DNA from: Gnetum montanum
Lineage: Eukaryota > Streptophyta > Gnetopsida > Gnetales > Gnetaceae
Length of the DNA stretch: 64,000 nt
Assembly: GCA_015680685.1 (NCBI GenBank)
Contig: MNCI01015933.1
Location: 461,057 to 525,056 of the forward strand
Reading direction: 5' to 3'
The notes under the pieces were generated by a model, which was not told where the DNA came from, did not search any database, and saw nothing but the letters and a program-made list of their open reading frames with translations. A program made the position numbers and the translations under genes. Below are positions 24,120-35,670 of the stretch, piece by piece (positions within the stretch are counted from its first letter, which is position 1; every line of letters starts with the position of its first letter).

Positions 24120-25547
24120 TTTTCCAACACGTTGAGCATCAATTTGCTGGCGTTTGTAACTAGATGCTTCGGACTAACCTTGAAAATCAACAATGGATCT
24201 AACACTATATAAACCGAGGTTGATAAGGGGAAATGGATGATTAAGCTTAAGCCTGGATTGGAGCGGAAACGCTGTCTTGACCTGAAGCTGCATTGGTGTA
24301 GCTGTGCACAAAATCACGTCTTTCCTTTTCCAAGCTGCAAAAATGGATTTGTAGTAGGTCGTTTTTTCTAAACACATGTCCAGGCTAGGCTGTTGCCTGT
24401 CAAAATCTGGTTTTCCTGTAGGCCATTTTTTATTCAAAAATGTGTAGCCTTCAAACAGTCAAACTTATTTTTTCTTGTGTGTGGGGAAATCAGTGCCCAG
24501 GAAGGCCATTTTTGATAAGCCGTGTCAAACTTTTCTATCTGTTTCTTTGGTGTGGGGCCAAAATGAGCGGCTAGGCAAAACGTCTTTGGCAGATCATTTT
24601 TGACCAGGAGCTGGTTTTGCAATGTCGCTTTTCCAGAAAACAGCTTTCAGTCTTAGAGCACGTGATGGACCAATTTTAAAAGTAGGAACGTCTCAGGTAA
24701 AATAGCTTTGTTCTGATCGCCATTTTGGAAAAAAACGGTTTTTTCATGCACCGGCGATTTTAATAATGAGTTTGGTAGCTTTTACTCAAAGTCTCTTTTT
24801 TTCAACCATTTCTCTTCGAAAATGGTGCAAAAATAGTTTTTGGGCTTGTATTTAACTAAAAATGGATTTGGCAAAACCACGTTCATATCTTTGTTAATTG
24901 TATTTTCAATGATTGATTTAAATAAAATATTTTTTAACAATATTTACTTTTATGATATATAATTAAATTAGAGGTTCAGAATTCAATATTGGTCACCTGA
25001 ATTATAATTGCTATTGATTGTGGTGAGACTTAGCGTAAGGTCCAGAGGCCTTAAAACATGAAATTGTGTTTCAAAAATTTCATTAAATATTAAATTGTAT
25101 AACTTAGAATTACTAAATAAAAAATCTTAGACGAGAAAAACAAGCATGTGACAAAGCTTTGATTAAAATTTTGAAACCATTAAAAAGCTTGTCAGCGCTT
25201 AGGAGGTTTCCAGCAAAAGGTAAAGCTTATGAGTACACGCGGCATATTGCCAAATCGACGGTTTTAGGATTGATTTGGTATAGTAAAGGAGTTGAGACCA
25301 AAACTGACGCAGAACGTTAGTTTGTGTAGTGATTCCGGAATTGACGCTGTGAAGGAAGTCCAAAACCAAAGATTGGAGACGAGTTAAAGCCAAACCAGCG
25401 ACGGAACTCATGCAAGTACTGCTAGACGATAATTTTTAGCGTTAATTAGCTGAAGTGAAGGAATTGATGCCAAAATTAATATAGACATTAGTTCTAAACC
25501 AGAAGTTAGTAATTGACTTGGAACTTAGCGCTGCTGTCAAAAACTCA
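24120..25547. other. CpG-retaining, non-retroelement DNA
   Basis: By eye I count about 19 CpG in roughly 720 bp (24121-24840), against one or two in a similar length of nearby element DNA. Minus-strand ORFs at 24174-24437 and 24434-24622 exist but match nothing I know. Words like GGCCATTTTT and GATCATTTTTGACC recur loosely. This may be low-copy host DNA or a different, less methylated element. Confidence 0.4.
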
Positions 25548-25703
25548 TCAATGATGCTTGCAAATATCAACTAAAAGAAGAAATGTCCGGCTAATGGGTA
25601 TGAATTGTTTGTACCACTTGAATGCTTCGTCTCCGCCTTGTGCCAAAAGCATGTAGTAAAGAGCTTCATTGGTATCTGTGATTTCAGTTTTATTAATTCC
25701 CAT
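25548..25703 (-). CDS. Short unrecognised ORF, possible exon fragment
   Basis: Minus-strand ATG at 25703 to TGA at 25548, 51 codons with no interruption. It contains TDTNEALYYMLLAQGGDEAF followed by KWYKQFIPIS. The composition is protein-like and balanced, unlike the low-complexity chance ORFs elsewhere, and it lies in the stretch that keeps CpG. A GGTAAG-like donor (AGTAGGTAAGTTAAA) precedes the ATG on the same strand. I do not recognise the family. It could be a host gene fragment or chance. Confidence 0.3.
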   Translation of the reverse strand: MGINKTEITDTNEALYYMLLAQGGDEAFKWYKQFIPISRTFLLLVDICKHH

Positions 25704-26373
25704 TTTAACTTACCTACTTTTCATGTATAACCAGTAAAATTTCTGCATTCTTAAGAGAATGGTTCTATTAAATATATATCTTAAAAAGAGAAGAAAAGTA
25801 GCGAAGGGAGGGAAGCCTCAACCCAAAACCTACAACGAAGATTAATAAATGATAAGATTAATAAAGGCCTAGGCCACGAAGAAGGCAACCAGGAGGGAAG
25901 GAAGGGAAGCCTCAATCCAAAAACTACAATGGTAAACTAACTTAGAGGATCAAGCATAGCTTGTCATCAAAGAATAAATGATAAGATTAATGAAGTCCTA
26001 GAGTGAGAGCATGAAGAAGGCAACTAGTGACCAATAGGCGTAGTGGTGCTATTAATTTTCCATGCATTATTAAAGTGGGACCTACAAAAATCAATAGAAA
26101 ATAAGAGAACAACTTCAAAGCAAACAACATAATTGTCTTGGAAAAATTCCAGCAATTACTTTACCTCTTAGCAAGTCTTAGAAATTCCAAGTCTTCTTAA
26201 TCCAAGACTTAGAACATGCTTACGGCAACTTAAATTTGCTTCAGATAACCTTTGGTTTGGTAATGATGGTGATGTCTAAAACCATCCAAGTATCCACTTA
26301 TATAGTGAGCATAATAATTTCATGCTTGAATAAAAGCCAAATTATGAAGTTATAATACATAATTAATCATGGT
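25704..26373. repeat. Flank with an imperfect local tandem duplication
   Basis: Two imperfect copies of a roughly 100-bp unit: 25803-25893 and 25894-26035. Each carries GGGAAGCCTCAA, a CCAAAA-CTACAA word, AATGATAAGATTAAT and GAAGAAGGCAAC. The rest, up to the LTR start at 26374, is AT-rich with no domain. Confidence 0.5.
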
Positions 26374-26527
26374 TGATGAAGCATCTTCCTTGGGTTACAT
26401 CAACCAGATGTCATCGATGTGATCTCGTCAACGTGACCCCGTCGATGTGGTTGGGTTGATGCGTTGACATGACCCTGTCAATGCAATGTTAGTCATTGCC
26501 TATACATACACACTCATCAATTGCATT
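26374..26527 (+). repeat. LTR G, left part (interrupted by element T)
   Basis: Begins TGATGAAGCATCTTCC and matches the U3 of the B 3' LTR (ATCAACG/GTCGATG words, GCATTGACATGACC type). It includes the core promoter site (TATACATA, a decayed TATAAATA near 26502-26509). It stops at GCATT (26523-26527), where T begins, and resumes at 45698. Confidence 0.85.
26523..26527. repeat. Target-site duplication of element T, left copy
   Basis: GCATT, matched at 45693-45697. The joined sequence would read like the uninterrupted LTR of B (GGCATTTATGGCATC near 23061). Confidence 0.85.
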
Positions 26528-28299
26528 TGAAACACCACCAATTTCGGGCTTCAGCACTTTAACTACAAATTTGTCCAAGTGTCAAAACTTGGAAAATTCT
26601 TCTAAGTGTTGTTGCTATGCTCCCTAGCGTAGCCAGCATAACATGCATTAAGTGCCTGTTTTGCAAGATTTTCTAAGTGTCAATAGCATTTGCATGCAAA
26701 TTTTTCTAAGTGTTGTGCTATGCTCTCACTTTGCTTGCTACGCTCCAGAGTGTAGCCAACATAGCACACATTTCAGTGTCTAGTTTGCTTAAATGCCAAG
26801 CTAGAAATTGTCAGGATGGCTTAGGATGGAAAAAATAGTTTGGCAAATTTTTAACTCTTGGGGTTGCTACACTTTGCTACGCTCTAGAGCATAGCCAACG
26901 TAGCACACATTTCAGTGGCTAGCTTTGCCAAAGTGTTAAGCAAGAAGTTGTTAAGTTAGCTCAACATGGAAGAGGTATTTGGTAATATTTTGTAACTCCT
27001 GAGGCTACACCTTCTGCTATGCCCCAGGGTGTAGCCAGCGTAGCATGAAGGAAAACTATAGATTTTGTCAAATTTTTCTCTAAGTATCCCTATTATACTT
27101 TGCTACACTCTAGAGCGAAGCTAGTGCTGGACATCCAATTTTCCAAAATTTGACTAAGTGTTATGCTTCAGAGCATAGCCAGTGTAGCACTGTAGAGAAG
27201 CCTCCGACAGCCTCCAAAGCTTAGTATTAGCCTTCATCTTAGCTTCGACATTCCTTTAGCAAGCAAAATCAACAATTTGTATATCTTTTGCATCCCCTTT
27301 TGGTCCCCCAAATTATACCTAGACTTGACCCTACTTGAAAGAGAGGAAGACGTAGTCCTGGACTGTAGCCTCCAAGTTGCACCATTTGCAGGTACATTGT
27401 AGTCATTCAAACTTTGGCACATGTAGTCTTGGCAATGTAGTCACAGTTCAGTAGTCTCTGGGGATCCATTATAATATGCTAGAGCATAGCACTTGCTACT
27501 CCCGTGAGAGCGTAGCTAGGTCTAGTGTGTTCCCACCTACCCTTATGTCACGTGGCACTTGATTTGCATTTCATGCTAACCCTAACCCTATAAATACCCC
27601 TGTACTCAACACTTTAGGGGTTGGATAATCAAGAAGGCATTGGGCATTTTGGCATTCTCAGCATCTTTTGGCACTCTTGCACCTGAGCACAGTTAACACT
27701 TTGGCATGCTCCTGGACCTTGTCAGACAACTGGTGCACACTGTCCAACACGCAGTTCACCACTTTGCCCATGGAACATCGCAGTAGCCAACTTAGCAAGT
27801 TTAGTCCCCACGGCAGCTATGAGTTCCACATCCTAGACATCATAGAGACTATGACTACACTACCATGTTGCCACTATGGCTACTATATACCACGTACCAC
27901 TCTCATCTCTTTTCCTACAATTGCTATGCTCCCCTTGTTTGGGGTGGTGCACTTCCATTCTCAAGTTTTGTTGCATTTTCAAGTACTTTTTCTTTGGCAT
28001 TTAGCATTGCACTCACATTTTCTTGCTGTTTCGTACACATTTGCACATTTACATAACTGTTCGTGGGCTAGGACATTCCACTAGGCTCTAGCTTGGCTAA
28101 CTTTGGTGCCCATAGTAATGTTGTATAAAACCCTTCTGCACACATTCATTGTAACACCTTATAAGTCCCTATTTGATCAACAATACTGTTTAGGGCATCC
28201 CATCTCCATTTCCAGCATGGCCCTCGCATGGACTTGGGGTTAGGTTGTACACCCACTAATCTCTCGATGTTCCAGCCACTGACATTTCTAGTCATCATA
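26528..28299 (+). repeat. 5' LTR of element T
   Basis: 1772 bp, from TGAAACACCACC to CTAGTCATCATA. U3 (26600-27520) holds at least seven copies of a 20-bp palindrome-like motif whose consensus is near GCTACGCTCTAGAGCGTAGC. The best copy is at 26876-26895. The core promoter lies near 27549-27596, with R/U5 downstream. U3 words recur in the 3' LTR at 43907-45692 in the same order. The ORFs at 27668-28084 lie inside the LTR and are probably not coding. Confidence 0.9.
27549..27596 (+). promoter_or_regulatory. Promoter of the T 5' LTR: G-box, telo-box, TATA box
   Basis: CACGTG (G-box core) at 27549-27554, CTAACCCTAACCC (telo-box type, AACCCTAA) at 27576-27588, directly followed by TATAAATA at 27589-27596. 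In plant genes telo-boxes near the TATA box are linked to expression in dividing cells, and G-boxes bind bZIP/bHLH factors. In the 3' LTR the G-box has become CACATG (44941-44946) and the second telo repeat AACCTT; TATAAATA persists at 44981-44988. Confidence 0.65.
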
Positions 28300-28304
28300 G
28301 TTTT

Positions 28305-28322
28305 TGGTGCTAGAAGGAGAGC
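28305..28322 (+). promoter_or_regulatory. Primer-binding-site-like sequence of element T
   Basis: TGGTGCTAGAAGGAGAGC starts five bases after the LTR end. It begins TGG, as tRNA-complementary sites do. I could not assign the tRNA by eye. Confidence 0.55.
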
Positions 28323-28783
28323 CTTCCATTTCTTCTAGGTTTAATGGTAGTCCTGTGTGCTTTTTGCACCTCCATTACTAGTTTTGAGCTAGCATAGATG
28401 TAACACCCCTATGGACCTACTACAGTAGTAGCTGGATCCTAGGCTAGTGCAAGAGTTATCTACAACTTGGTTGGTGTAGATTGGTCCTAGTTTTTGGTTC
28501 CCCTAGAACCCTGCAGGATGAAAGACCAAGTGTATCCATTGCATTCAAAACTCTAGATGCTCTGGAGAGCATAACAAGTTCTCAGTGAGCATAGTAGCCT
28601 CTAGCATAGTGAGCATAACACCAAAGTTAGTTATTTTTAGTAGCATTTCTAGAGTTAGCCATTTTTGTCCTATTTTCACAATTTTTAGCACTTATTTACT
28701 TATCCATTTTTCCAGCATTCTCTGTAGTTGGCCATTTTCTATTTCACATTACCATTTCTTACATTTTTATATAGCATAGTAAC
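28323..28783 (+). other. Element T: 5' leader
   Basis: Non-coding leader between the PBS and the gag start. It contains more GAGCATAGTAGCC-like words (28560-28620) resembling half-sites of the LTR palindrome. I see no extra ORF upstream of gag. Confidence 0.5.
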
Positions 28784-30940
28784 ATGAATCCTACGCAACC
28801 TTCAACCTCTACTCTAAGCATAGAAGTTGCCCGACCTGTCTAGTAGGTAGTAGAGATTGATCCCCCACTCTGTCCCATACTAGCACAACTACAGTCACTT
28901 AAACAATGCAATCAACCGCCTAAGCACATGGTGCTTGACGATGAAAAATAAAACTTTCTCTATGCAAAAATTTAGGCGAATCTATCCCTAGACCACCAAG
29001 AACTAGATGCTAAGTGAAGCTTTGAGATTATACACTGAAATGGAAGGAATTCCTTCCTACACTAACGCTTTCATTCCACTTACCAACAACTTTTGGTGGT
29101 TACTGGACCAACTCATTAGAAAAAGTGGCCCTAATGAGCATGATGCAACAATAGATTATGATGAGCCCTTGCAAGATAGGCAAGATGAATTTGAGGCTCG
29201 TTTGGAAAGTGAGAACCCTTTTTACACCTCTATCCAGTAGCCTGTTTCTGGTTTTTCTCTACACCAGTCCTAGTCATCTACCTTCTTTGAGGCAACAATG
29301 TCACTCTCACCTCCTAGGTCCACACCTGTGGTGGTGAGCCATTAAGTAGTACAAGTACAACAAGGTGCAGGACCATCTGCCACCCTTCCATTCATCATCT
29401 CAACCTAGTCTGCATAGTCTTCCATGCCAACATAGCTATACGTGCACATGGTGCCCTTCTCTCAACCACACATGAGCCAAGTGTCCTTTGTCCCACCCAT
29501 CTCATTGGCACCTCCAACAACAATGCAAGCCACAACCACGTGGTGGGTCCTAGCCTCTATGCCTATGGCACAATGATCACACACGCAATAATACATGCAA
29601 CAATACAAGAAACAAGCATCTCACATGGTTGCGTAGCTCATAGCAGGGCTATGGACCACTCAAACGACACAATGGGTAGCGCAACTAGTGCAACTAGTTG
29701 CATCTACATTGAGTTTGGACCAAGCATTCCAACTCATCCAAACATTAATGAAGAAGTTAGGTGGCTTAAAGTTGCTAACTCCAAAATGGTCCATGTGATG
29801 GACTTCTACCAGGATGATCCCATCAATCCTGTAGTCCCATCACTAAACTTACCTCCTAAGGTCCAGCTTCCCTAGTTCACCAAATATTATGGTGAGGGGG
29901 ACCCCAATGCCCACCTCGTGACTTTCTTCTTTGAATGCCAACTTCAACAAGTACAGTCACATGCAATCATCCATGTCTTCACCATGTCCTTAACTAGCAA
30001 GATGCTTAACTAGTACCATGCACTTCCCAGGGGTTCCATATCTACCTTGGAAAAATTGCTTGGCCGATATGTGACTTGCTTCAAGTACAACTTGAAGCCT
30101 GAAGTCATCCTAGATCAACTAATGGACATCAAGAAGGGCCCTCTAGAGACTATGCAAAATTTCATTCAACATTGGAGCACTGCACTCAACAAAATCTATG
30201 ATCCAATAGTAGAGAGCCACCTTCTAGCCATCTTTAAGGATGTAGTAAATGACTTCATTAAGTCAAAGCCAAGCCTTTACTCAAACAAAGAGCATTTAGG
30301 ACATGGTAGAGGCCAATAAGGACCTAGCCTATGTCACCTATAAGAACACACACACAAAGAGGAACAAGGAAAATGGAAAGGCAACAATAAGCATCATAAC
30401 GATGGCCGATGAGGCTAAACCCAACAATGCTAAACCAATGACCAAGGCACCTAAGGCCCTGGCCAACAATAACAAAGCATCTAGTTCTAGCGCTATGGTA
30501 AACAATTAGTTTGCACCATTGACGACCATGGGGCAAGTTGCCATAAGGCCAAACTTTAAGTGCATAGATCGCTCAAAGAATACCCTACTATCCATTAAAC
30601 TATCCAAGCATTTGGACTAGCTATTGTGTGTTGGGCACATCCAGCATAAGCAAATGTCTAAGGATACTCACAAGCATCATGAGTGATACTACGAGGTCCT
30701 AATAGACCCCTCAGTAGCTATGTCGAACGAGCCCCTGATCCCTAAAAACTTTAGGTTGGACCGATTTTACAACTATCACCAATAACACAGCCATGATATA
30801 GATTACTACTTGGTGTTAAAGAATGATATTCAGCACATGATCGATCAAGGAAAACTAGTCCTTGATATTAGCAATCCCCTACACTTGGAAAACTAGCCAA
30901 TGAAGGTCTACAAAGATCCTCTTAACACTAGCAGTGCAGG
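28784..30940 (+). pseudogene. gag: Element T: gag
   Basis: Start ATG at 28784 (MNPTQPSTSTLSIEVARP). A shift separates 29007-29240 (LRLYTEMEGIPSYTNAF). A Pro/Ser/Thr-rich linker follows, then the retrotransposon gag core from about 29740: FTKYYGEGDPNAHLVTFFFE, then MSLTSKML, YHALPRGSISTLEKLLGRYV and ETMQNFIQHWSTALNKI at 30047-30319. At 30765-30890 is a decayed zinc-knuckle-type motif (NYHQ, HSHDIDYYLVLKNDIQHMID), where the usual Cys and His are partly lost. The gag core, and the LK.DIQ..ID.GKL tail, are typical of the Tat side of Ty3/gypsy. Several stops are present. Confidence 0.8.
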
Positions 30941-31590
30941 CTATGTTATCAATGCCATCAACATTGATGACGATGCAAAAATGATACCTAAACCATTTGT
31001 GGTTTGTGTGCCATTTGGTAACATTGGGGCCTTGGCATCAACCATTCTACAATCCCCCTTTTTCATTAGAGCACCACCTTAGGCACCCATGACACCCTTT
31101 GTGGTTAAGGCACCATAGCACATTATGGCGACAACAACCTAGACACCTGTTGTCATTAGGATGCCACAACATGCAGATCCCCTACCTACTCAAGGTCCAA
31201 TGGTGGGAATTGTGTTACACCCTGCTTGCCCAAAGCCATCTCCTACACATAATGATAAATATTCTAAACTACAACCCAGGAGACCCGAAGAGCATCTCGC
31301 TGACAAGATGATTAGGGAACGTATGGAGTTAGGTCCTCCTAAGCCTATCTCCTTGTTCGCCATCCCCATGGCCTCATCATCTCAGAATGCCAATTCAAGT
31401 GCAAGAAACTAACAACTGAGTACGAAAGCTTGGAAGCCCGTTGCACAAGTAAAGTCTAAATCTCTTCCTTAAGAGATTCGTCTCTTGGGCTGCATGAAGG
31501 AATTAAAGGCTAGCAAAATACCAAATAGTGGAAAAGGTTTCCTAGACACACTGGCATGACTCAAGTAGGCTCTAAAACAAAAGAACATAA
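30941..31590 (+). pseudogene. Element T: gag-protease linker, Pro-rich
   Basis: Region rich in Pro, Thr and Ala (AP.AP-type repeats; several ORFs in different frames, such as 31161-31412). It is colinear with the spacer between gag and protease in Tat-type polyproteins but has no catalytic motif. The strand and order support Gag-Pol rather than a separate gene. Confidence 0.5.
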
Positions 31591-32449
31591 CTATGAGCTT
31601 GTATGACCTTGTGATGACCTCCTCTACTCACCATGAAGCATTAGTTTGCATGTTGACCTTTATTCCTATTAAGGAAGGCATTTCAATAGATGAAGAAGCC
31701 ATTCACATTGTAATGCTTCGTCCTACAACTCAGGAGTTGAGTTCAACACCCCTAATGTTTCATGATGAGGTAGTTAAGGTTGACCCTAAAAAGGTTCAGG
31801 TTACCAGTGCACCAATGTTCATCACCATTCACGAATCTGCAAGGTGCACATCAACAACAAGGTAGCAATCAACGTCATCCGATTCCCGATCATTGACAAA
31901 CTTGGTCTTGTTAACCAGATTAAACTGACTAAGAAGATGTATCTAAAATCCTTCAATGGAACACATGTTGTCATGAAGGGAATGGTCACGATAGCTTTCA
32001 TGGTAGGGAAGCAATTCCCTACTATTGCTAAGTTCATTATTGTTGAAGAGATGCCTAGGTTCAACTTAATCCTAGGGAGGTCCTAGCTAGCCCAATTATA
32101 GGGCATCTCTTCATCCATACATCAAGAAATCCACCCTCCCTATGAAGGTGGAGAAGTGGTCATATATGGCGATAATGTATCTCCCTCAACCATCAACAAT
32201 GTTGGTGCAGAATAAGGGTTGGAAGTAGAGTTCTCCAATGACATGCCACTTATTCAAGATGAAAGCCAACTTTGTCCAGCTAACCCATTTGAGCAACCAA
32301 ACAAAGCAAGCAGCCTCCATAAGGGAGCTCTCTGGGTAGAATTTCCCTTTAGCACCACTGATGAAGGTCTAGGTGAGTATTGCCTTGGGCCTCCCAAGGC
32401 CTACACACATCTTAACCCACATTGGGTTAGGAAACAATTACATGACTAA
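31591..32449 (+). pseudogene. pol: Element T: protease domain and tail
   Basis: 31593-31865 reads MSLYDLVMTSSTHHEALVCM, then PLMFHDEVVKVDPKK and SAPMFITIHESA, the segment before the active site. A frameshift near 31850 leads into 31844-32086: HINNKVAINVIRFPIIDKLG, where the expected D-N/S-G active site is Asn-Asn-Lys, then FNGTHVVMKGMVTIAF, FPTIAKFIIVEE, LILGRS. The LLGRPW-like end and the later IHQEIHPPYEGGEVV mark a retropepsin of the Tat type. The tail at 32219-32449 (HWVRKQLHD) ends beside a possible splice donor, AAG/GTATCC, at 32449/32450. Confidence 0.75.
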
Positions 32450-32639
32450 GGTATCCCCTTAATTCATGTACATGTCTCATTTGCATCTTTCTTTTTCTTG
32501 TACAGTTATGTTTGCATAATTACTTGCATCTTGCATTAGTTATTTCATTTCTTTAGTTTATGCAGTTTAGCCCTTCGCTCATCAAAAATTACTAAGACAA
32601 AAAAAAAACATAAAAAATAAAATAAAATAACAAGACGAC

Positions 32640-32890
32640 CATGACCTAAAACTAGCAACTTGCTTCCTTTTTTGTGCTATGACCTGAAAAGGCCCTAAAC
32701 TATTGCACAACCCACCATAGCCTAAAAATGGCAGCCTTTCTTACATCATCATGGGCTGAAATGGCCTTAAACTAGTAATCCCATCACATGGCCCGAAATG
32801 ACCTTAAACTAGAAATCCCATCGCATGGCTCAAAATGTCCTTAAACTAGCAATGGTCATTTCGCCATGGCCCTAAACTAGCATGGGGCCC
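32640..32890 (+). repeat. Tandem array of a CCTTAAACTAGCAAT motif
   Basis: About six imperfect units of 40-47 bp. Each has ATGGCC or ATGACC, GAAATG, then CCTTAAACTAGCAAT and CCCATC. The same core recurs at 38375-38395 and 42060-42345 within T. Confidence 0.75.
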
Positions 32891-33237
32891 ACAAGGGGCC
32901 TAATTACACCAATCAACCACGAGTTAGAATTCCCACAACATTACATAAACTACAATAAACTAATATATGGATCACCATTACATTTCCATTAAATCATCAA
33001 TGAAATATATAGCTCAAGTGTATATCAAAAAATTATAAAAAACACAAAATTACCCAATGGCAAGGCTACATCTTGGGCCACTCAGCTAGTGGTGTTTGGT
33101 GGGGGTTGGGGTTCCTCTTTCTCTTCCTCTACTACTCCACTAGGGCTTGTGCCATCACCTAGAATCTACTTTGAGAAAAACAAATTAGCTGACAAATAAG
33201 TGACATGTAAAATCATCACAAAATAAATAAAAACAAT
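32891..33237. other. AT-rich spacer
   Basis: No ORF or motif recognised between the array and the antisense module. It contains a short G-rich GGTGGGGGTTGGGG (33097-33110). Confidence 0.35.
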
Positions 33238-35670
33238 TCAAACCAGACCAACCTGTGAGAGGCTTGCATCCATATCTAGAGGCATTCTACCGAGGCCTGC
33301 CTCCAAGTGTTGGAGAATCTCCACCTCCGATAGCTGTGTCCAATCTTCCTCATTGAAGTTAATACCCATGAGGGTCTTTCCTTTTTCCATAGCTATCCAT
33401 GTGGGTGGCCCTGAAGAAAATGTGGTAGAAGAAACCTCTCCTGAAGGTACAACAATGTGTCTCTTAAGGATCCCACTCACCACTACATTGCTAGCAAATA
33501 ATTTATAGGCCCACATTGCACCAATTTCATCAAGAAACATGTCATGACAATGGTGCTGCATGGATTCATCCTTGTGCCTTTTAAGGTACACCACTCATTC
33601 TTGCTTGTAGTGGTGTTTGTGATTTTTCTTAGTTTGACCCCATTGATACACTTTGCCACTGTAATCCTTCCAGTCATGGTTTTTCTTGGCTAACAGGTTC
33701 GTCTATAGTTGTTTCTCGATCACCTCTTAGGTGGCCACATTTTTACCATGAATAGTTGACTAGTACCTGGCATAGACAATCTTAGCTATTCGCAAGGTAC
33801 TGTCTCCTCAGTCATGAGCCACTTGGAAATCATAGCAGGCCTACAGGTCCTCCAATTTGGCATCTTAGCTTACTCCCCTATCTTGGAGCTCATGCACCCA
33901 TTTCCATAGATGTTCATTAGTGTGCCTACATTTCCATAATGCTATCGCACATGAGAGTGTGCACTTGCTTACCTCATCATATACATGATGGGGCACTTGC
34001 TCCACTTTAGGGAAAAACTTGGAGATGGCATCAACTTTGGCCACCCTATTTGGGTCCCATTGAAGCTTGGAACCTATTGGCATACAATAGGAAAAAAAAT
34101 ATTAGCCATAGACTAAGTAGAAAATCAGTAAGGAAAAGTAGGCAAACAAAGACATATTGATTTTAGGATCCATTTGTTGTAGGCGGTCCACCATGTCTTC
34201 AACTAGGCCTTACATGAAGGTGAACTTATTAGGCCCTTCTACCCATGGCTACATATGAAAAGTGGAGGTAGATACTAGACCATCAATGGAAACACCTGTA
34301 GCTATGATACAACACTTTTAGCAATTATCAAATAGTCAAAATAGCAAAAAAAAGAAAAGAAAAAGAAAAAAGGTAACAACAGTGGTGGTGCAAAACTCCT
34401 ACATAATAGGCCCTCAGATGTCAGAGTGGGGGAATCACCCATCTACACATTGTCAAAGAAATTATCAAACTCATTGCCATCTAACTACAGCAAACCTTCC
34501 TCCTCCAATTGCCATAGAACCTCTACAACCTCTTGCTCCTCTTCCTCTGGTGTTTGTTCCTTAGTTTGAAGACGGATGTCATCCACTACAAGCTTTGTTG
34601 CTATTGTAGAAGCCCTCTTGCAATGATTAGTATAGTAATTTTCAATGATTAGTATAGTAATTTAGCATAGCATAGTATGGCGGTATCTAATGACTTATAC
34701 TCACCTGCAATTCCTGAATGCAAATCATGAAACCTTAGGTGGATCTTCCTACCATTCTTCTCCACATTTTGTATGGGCTCCTTCATGGGATGTGGCTTTT
34801 TAATCTTTTTCTTAGCCAATCCCACTACCTGAAAAATGAGGCATGCCCTTGAATACATTCCTGGTGTTGGCTAGTGGGGCCTCACCTACACTATCATGCG
34901 AGTGGTGAGATCATCTTAAGTAGCCTCTAGTCATTATAGAAAATAACTCACCAATCGCCTTTGGGGGGTCCTATGATTGTGTGGTAGTGAAAAAGTGTTA
35001 GATCCATGACCTAGAGAGTTGCTTACAGTCCTACACCACCCATCGCCCATCCTCCTAAACAACCAAGAACTGCGCAAACCTTCGCAAGCATCCTACGAAG
35101 AACATGAAGTGAACACGTGACCTCACCTAGAGGTTGTGGCACAACTTAATGATTTTGGCACATAGGCTACTAGCAAGGTAAGAAGCACAGTTGTATTTCA
35201 TGCCTTCCTCTATCATGTCCCTCATCACCTAGGCCTATTCCACCTTGAGAATTTTTCCTTAGGAGACCAGCTTCGGGAACACATGGGCATGAAAGATTGG
35301 GTAGAGTTAGTGGACCACATGTAATCTCACTTCCTTGATGAGTATGCCTTTGTGGGACTTAGAAGTGTCTAGCTAGTCCTTAACATCCTCTCTATGGTCC
35401 ATCTCTTTGTTGGGTTTCTTAGCAACCAATGGGCCCTCAAAGGAGAGGCCAAAGAGATCCATAAAGAAATCATTCGAGGTCAAAAATCTCCCACACACCA
35501 TGGGTCCATGTAATAAAGTGACTAGCACTCTCACTAAAAGAGTTGATGATTATAACCATTTTAGCCATTGGGATTCCTAGACTAAGGGCTAGGAAAAGGT
35601 CCATCAGCCTAGCCCATTGAAGCTTGCTAGTCAACTCCATTAGGGCCTCATGGCACAACCAACATTATGT
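33238..35670 (-). pseudogene. Element T: antisense ORF module
   Basis: Minus-strand coding-like DNA. The clearest part is 35470-35000, one frame with only TAG and TAA stops: TSNDFFMDLFGLSFEGPLVA, HKGILIKEVRLHVVH, LYPIFHAHVFPKLVS, VMRDMIEEGMKYNCASYLAS, LCHNL, VRSRVHFMFFVGCLRRFAQF. Just upstream in another frame is MVIIINSFSESASHFITW. Downstream pieces are 34858-34649, 34083-33865 (SKLQWDPNRVAKVDAISKFF) and 33594-33238 (EEDWTQLSEVEILQHLEAGL). I do not recognise the fold with confidence; it recalls plant transposon-associated ORFs. Tat-lineage elements such as Grande and Retand carry antisense ORFs, but after integrase; here it lies between protease and RT. Confidence 0.55.
34345..34376. repeat. 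Purine-rich low-complexity run
   Basis: AAAAAAAGAAAAGAAAAAGA-like run inside the antisense module, opposite to a possible T-rich stretch on its coding strand. Confidence 0.6.

Noticed and set aside
27576-27588. CTAACCCTAACCC as an interstitial telomere
   Set aside because: Only two units and located next to a TATA box; a promoter telo-box is the simpler reading.
27668-28084. 138-codon ORF in the T 5' LTR as a host gene
   Set aside because: It lies inside the LTR R-U5 region; the matching 3' LTR region (45250-45500) is not open in the same way.
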